A stretch of DNA of 64,000 bases. Source: Aureispira sp. CCB-QB1 (GTDB lineage: Bacteria > Bacteroidota > Bacteroidia > Chitinophagales > Saprospiraceae). The stretch lies in contig NZ_JHBV01000003.1 of NCBI RefSeq assembly GCF_000724545.1, positions 1-64,000 on the forward strand, read 5' to 3'. The stretch's first letter is position 1; each line of letters begins with the position of its first letter. Shown one piece after another: positions 61,445 through 64,000 of this stretch. Under the pieces are notes generated by a model. That model was given only the letters and a program-made list of their open reading frames with translations, was not told where the DNA came from and did no database searches. The position numbers and the translations under genes were made by a program.

Positions 61445-61503
61445 CAAATAGTTTATTTTTTTTTGATAATCAATGGTTTTTACTGTTTCTGGGGACTTAA
61501 GTT

Positions 61504-62445
61504 TTATTTTTGATAGACAATTTTTAAGTAATGAACTTGCAAAGAGTTAATTGTTAGGGCAACAAAATAATGTCCATTAGAAAGGTTAGCGGGAGGTTGC
61601 CAAAAGGCTTCGTATTTGCCAGCACTGAGTTGCTTTTCGCCCAAGTTGGCAACTAAATGTCCTGCAACATCATAAATTGCGATATTAACCCTAGATTCTC
61701 TAAATATCCCATAATAAATTCGAATGCTTTCGGAGTAAGGATTAGGGCTAGCATTATAAATGATTCCTTTGTCGATGTGAAGATTGCTAGTTCCCGTTGG
61801 AATTCCATTACCACTAACAACAATATCCCAAGTTCCTTCTAAAACACCTCCATTATTGGTTAGTGAAATAATTCGATTGGTGGCATCAAAAGCACCAGAA
61901 TTGACAGAAGCAGCAGCATCGTTAGCAATATACGGGTCGCCTTGAAAATAGAGCTGGGTGGTTAAGGTAGGAAAATTAGGAGGAGTGATTTTGAAGTGAA
62001 TGTGAGCTGGACGATAAGTAGGACCATTGAGATAATGACCTGGTTTGACCGTCTCAAAAATATAAAATCCTTGTTGATTGGTTTGCATTTTTCCTCGCAA
62101 GTGATAACCTCCTGAATTGTCATACGCACCAGCATCATTAGCATGCCAAACATCTATTACTGTATTGGGAATAATTTGACTACAGTCCAAATTAAAGACT
62201 CGACCACTGATGATCATTTTTGTCCCTGGTTCATTGGTGGGTGCTAGTTGGTTGTTGGAAATCGTTGGTGGATTAGCGGTGTAAAAAGGACCTTCTCCGT
62301 AGTAATCTTCTGTGGTTTGATTGCAGTTGTGCAATTGATCAGTCGTTTCTTCGGAGGCTTTTAGAGTAGTAGGAATTGCACTAAGTCCTAATAGAGATAA
62401 AGCAGAATTGCGTAAAAACTGACGTCTATTTTTCTTTTCTTTCAT
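61504..62445 (-). CDS. Intradiol dioxygenase-like protein with Tat signal and T9SS sorting domain
   Basis: From the ATG at 62445 the protein has 313 residues and begins with a Tat-type signal: KNRRQFLRNSALSLLGLSA. The longer frame upstream is unlikely to be used. The core (about 40-215) is an intradiol ring-cleavage dioxygenase fold: YYGEGPFYTANPP, VIDVWHANDAGAYDNSGG, the ligand cluster PGHYLNGPTYRPAHIHFKI (Tyr, His, His) and LYFQGDPYI. The last 80 residues are a T9SS type A sorting domain: NASPNPYSESIRIYYG, then VNIAIYDVAGHLVANLG and LSNGHYFVALTINS. The substrate is probably aromatic; a catecholic compound is inferred from the family. Confidence 0.87.
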   Translation of the reverse strand: MKEKKNRRQFLRNSALSLLGLSAIPTTLKASEETTDQLHNCNQTTEDYYGEGPFYTANPPTISNNQLAPTNEPGTKMIISGRVFNLDCSQIIPNTVIDVWHANDAGAYDNSGGYHLRGKMQTNQQGFYIFETVKPGHYLNGPTYRPAHIHFKITPPNFPTLTTQLYFQGDPYIANDAAASVNSGAFDATNRIISLTNNGGVLEGTWDIVVSGNGIPTGTSNLHIDKGIIYNASPNPYSESIRIYYGIFRESRVNIAIYDVAGHLVANLGEKQLSAGKYEAFWQPPANLSNGHYFVALTINSLQVHYLKIVYQK

Positions 62446-62544
62446 AATTTTGATTATTAAGTAGTACTTAAAAGTAGAGATGTAAGTTGTATGATGAGTT
62501 AAGGAAGGAAGATGATGAAGATTTCTTTCTAATGCCTCATTCAT

Positions 62545-62949
62545 CTTATAGCTAATAGCTCACGTAGCTTGGGGTGTGGTATTAAGTACTAGTTGGGAAT
62601 TGGTATCATACAGGTTCTTCGTTTATTACTCTGTTGAAAAATTTGTAATGTATGGACGAACCCCAAAATATGAAACCAACATACCCATTTTTAGTAAACC
62701 AAAGATAGATCAACATTCAATAATAAGAAATACAAAAACTTGTGATTTTATTGCAAAAAAATAAAATTGCTTAGTAACGTTCAAAAATATAAGTTTTCAA
62801 AAATTGGCAGCAAGATTAGGCAAATCGGAAGATTATTTTTTATCGTTACTTAGGTGTTTATCTCAGTATGAGGGCTCTTTTATGCCTACTTTCTTAGCAT
62901 AAAAGAATCAGAACTGAGCGAGGATACAGAATGAAAAAAAAAATAATAC
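62545..62949. other. Intergenic region, nothing recognised
   Basis: About 400 AT-rich bases lie before the leftward caspase gene's stop. A 62-codon frame here has no protein-like features. No terminator or repeat of note was found. Confidence 0.4.
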
Positions 62950-64000
62950 CTATGGAATTTTGAAATAAAAATCGTCTTCTACAGACGAACTTTCCCAAGG
63001 AATTTGCTTGCCTTCCGATGATTTACGAACATTTCTGCGGACTTGCTTGAATACTTCCTCCAATCCAGGTCCTTTTTTGCTCATGGCTTTTAGCAGTTCT
63101 TGCGTATACAACCCATTGACTCCTTTACCATCCAAAGCAACCGATCCAGGAGCGGTTGAAAAAGCTATAAACGAGTTGTAAGGCGCAGAACCAATAGATG
63201 CCAAACCATTATAACTGGCATGCTTAGATTTTTCAAACTCCTCTTTGTATGGATTATCTCTACAAGCATCCAGAATAATAATATTCATATCATTTTCTGC
63301 GTATTCGAACTCTGACAAAACACGCCCTAAATCGACCGATTCAAATTCAATATCTTGGACTTTGGCAATAACCGCATCAACAGGAACTAAAAAGTTTCGT
63401 CCATCAGCTTGTAGACCATGCCCTGCATAAAAAAATAGACCTACACCGCCTCGTTCTTTTAGAGTTTCTCCAAACTCTCGAATGGCTTTTTTCATAGTAA
63501 TTTGGTTCAAGTCCGTATAAACATAGGCATCAAAACCAGAACGTTGGAGTTCTTCTGCAATGGCAATGGCATCATTGACTGGATTTTTTAGAGGGGCTTT
63601 TTGATAGTAACTATTACCAATAATCAACGCAGTTCTTGCTTGACTAGTGTCAACATTGCTCAATGCTTTGAAAAATTTGCCAACATATTTTTCTTCTTTG
63701 TTGGAACCAAAAGGATCGTTGCTAGCAACAACAACTTCTGTTTTTTGTTCTACAATAGTTTCTACAAATGTTCCATCTCGCCAAATACCTTTTTGTTGCG
63801 TGCCATCCGAAAATGTATAGATGCCTTCTCCATGACGCATATTATTGTGGTACTCTCCAATGTATTTTTCGCCATTAGTCCAAATAAACGTACCATAACC
63901 TTGGCGTTTCCCATTTACAAAGGGACCTTTATACATGCTTCCATCTTTGTTATAATAAACGCCACGACCATGAGGCACTGAGTTTTTAAATTCCCCAATG
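62950..64000 (-). CDS. MORN-repeat caspase-like (C14) protein, 5' end outside window
   Basis: The reading frame is open to the right edge (the last visible residues before VPHGRG read IGEFKNS), so the N-terminus lies beyond. The visible part starts with MORN repeats (GRGVYYNKDGSMYKGPF, GYGTFIWTNGEKYIGEY, GEGIYTFSDGTQQKGIW). A linker and a caspase-fold domain follow: TALIIGNSYYQKAPLKNPV, the catalytic His in LFFYAGHGLQ and the catalytic Cys in ILDACRDNPY, then GSVALDGKGVNGLYT. Prokaryotic caspase-like proteases (orthocaspases) cleave after basic residues and act in stress or defence. MORN repeats often contact membranes or partners. Confidence 0.9.
   Translation of the reverse strand, partial: IGEFKNSVPHGRGVYYNKDGSMYKGPFVNGKRQGYGTFIWTNGEKYIGEYHNNMRHGEGIYTFSDGTQQKGIWRDGTFVETIVEQKTEVVVASNDPFGSNKEEKYVGKFFKALSNVDTSQARTALIIGNSYYQKAPLKNPVNDAIAIAEELQRSGFDAYVYTDLNQITMKKAIREFGETLKERGGVGLFFYAGHGLQADGRNFLVPVDAVIAKVQDIEFESVDLGRVLSEFEYAENDMNIIILDACRDNPYKEEFEKSKHASYNGLASIGSAPYNSFIAFSTAPGSVALDGKGVNGLYTQELLKAMSKKGPGLEEVFKQVRRNVRKSSEGKQIPWESSSVEDDFYFKIP

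Noticed and set aside
1-64000. CRISPR array, prophage or insertion sequence
   Set aside because: No regularly spaced direct repeats, phage structural genes or transposase reading frames were found; the repeats present are dispersed and non-coding.

Overview
The window is AT-rich chromosomal DNA of a Bacteroidota bacterium, probably in or near the Saprospiria (Aureispira-like; this placement is inference). Evidence includes two proteins ending in type IX secretion (T9SS) sorting domains, many short lipoproteins with Bacteroidota-style lipoboxes, a BlaI / M56 peptidase / TonB cassette, a FadL-type porin, and at least two promoters of the Bacteroidota TTTG / TAnnTTTG type. No rRNA, tRNA, CRISPR array, phage or insertion-sequence transposase was seen. 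The last gene (MORN-caspase) runs off the right edge.

Layout. 0-5 kb: two paralogous GH113-like lipoproteins behind a perfect CRP-type palindrome, a DUF72 protein and PrmA. 5-10 kb: one secreted 1686-residue protein of unknown function. 10-17.7 kb: housekeeping and envelope genes (GNAT, DUF2461, an SPFH lipoprotein, a SWIM zinc-finger protein, LptE, a Nit2-like amidase, a YceI fusion). 18-29 kb: an M1 aminopeptidase bracketed by two inverted copies of a repeat, a DinB-like protein, a Qnr-like pentapeptide protein, a flavoprotein, a rhodanese, a CDF transporter, a barrel-like protein and a Pif1-type helicase with a C-terminal membrane anchor. 29-37.5 kb: a T9SS protein, a FadL porin, and an NrtR-like Nudix regulator beside nicotinate phosphoribosyltransferase (NAD salvage), then an RluA-type synthase and a TrkA-N potassium channel. 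38.8-42 kb: part of a phenylacetate degradation set (paaD, paaG, paaH, paaI) led by a good promoter. 42.6-47 kb: a KAS III enzyme, a subtilisin and an OmpA-family protein.

47.5-53.9 kb is the most distinctive region. Three paralogous polytopic membrane proteins of unknown function, resembling GT-C glycosyltransferases in outline, sit on one strand with a DPM1-like GT2 glycosyltransferase and a SAM methyltransferase that carries a single-base frameshift. It looks like a lipid-linked sugar or surface-glycan modification locus. 54-62.5 kb: a CpeT-like lipoprotein, a 1255-residue NtrY-like histidine kinase, a TonB-domain protein, an M56-TonB fusion, BlaI and a Tat/T9SS intradiol dioxygenase. A nearly identical 15-base palindromic site occurs upstream of both blaI and the separate tonB gene, suggesting a small BlaI regulon.

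Dispersed repeats. A family of about 130-200 bp elements with terminal inverted repeats (TAGTTCGTTGA...TCAACGAACTA) occurs at four intergenic places, with lone ends elsewhere. A second, short family (AGTAGCAGCG...GCTAACTA) also recurs. Neither encodes protein. They look like MITE- or REP-type elements.
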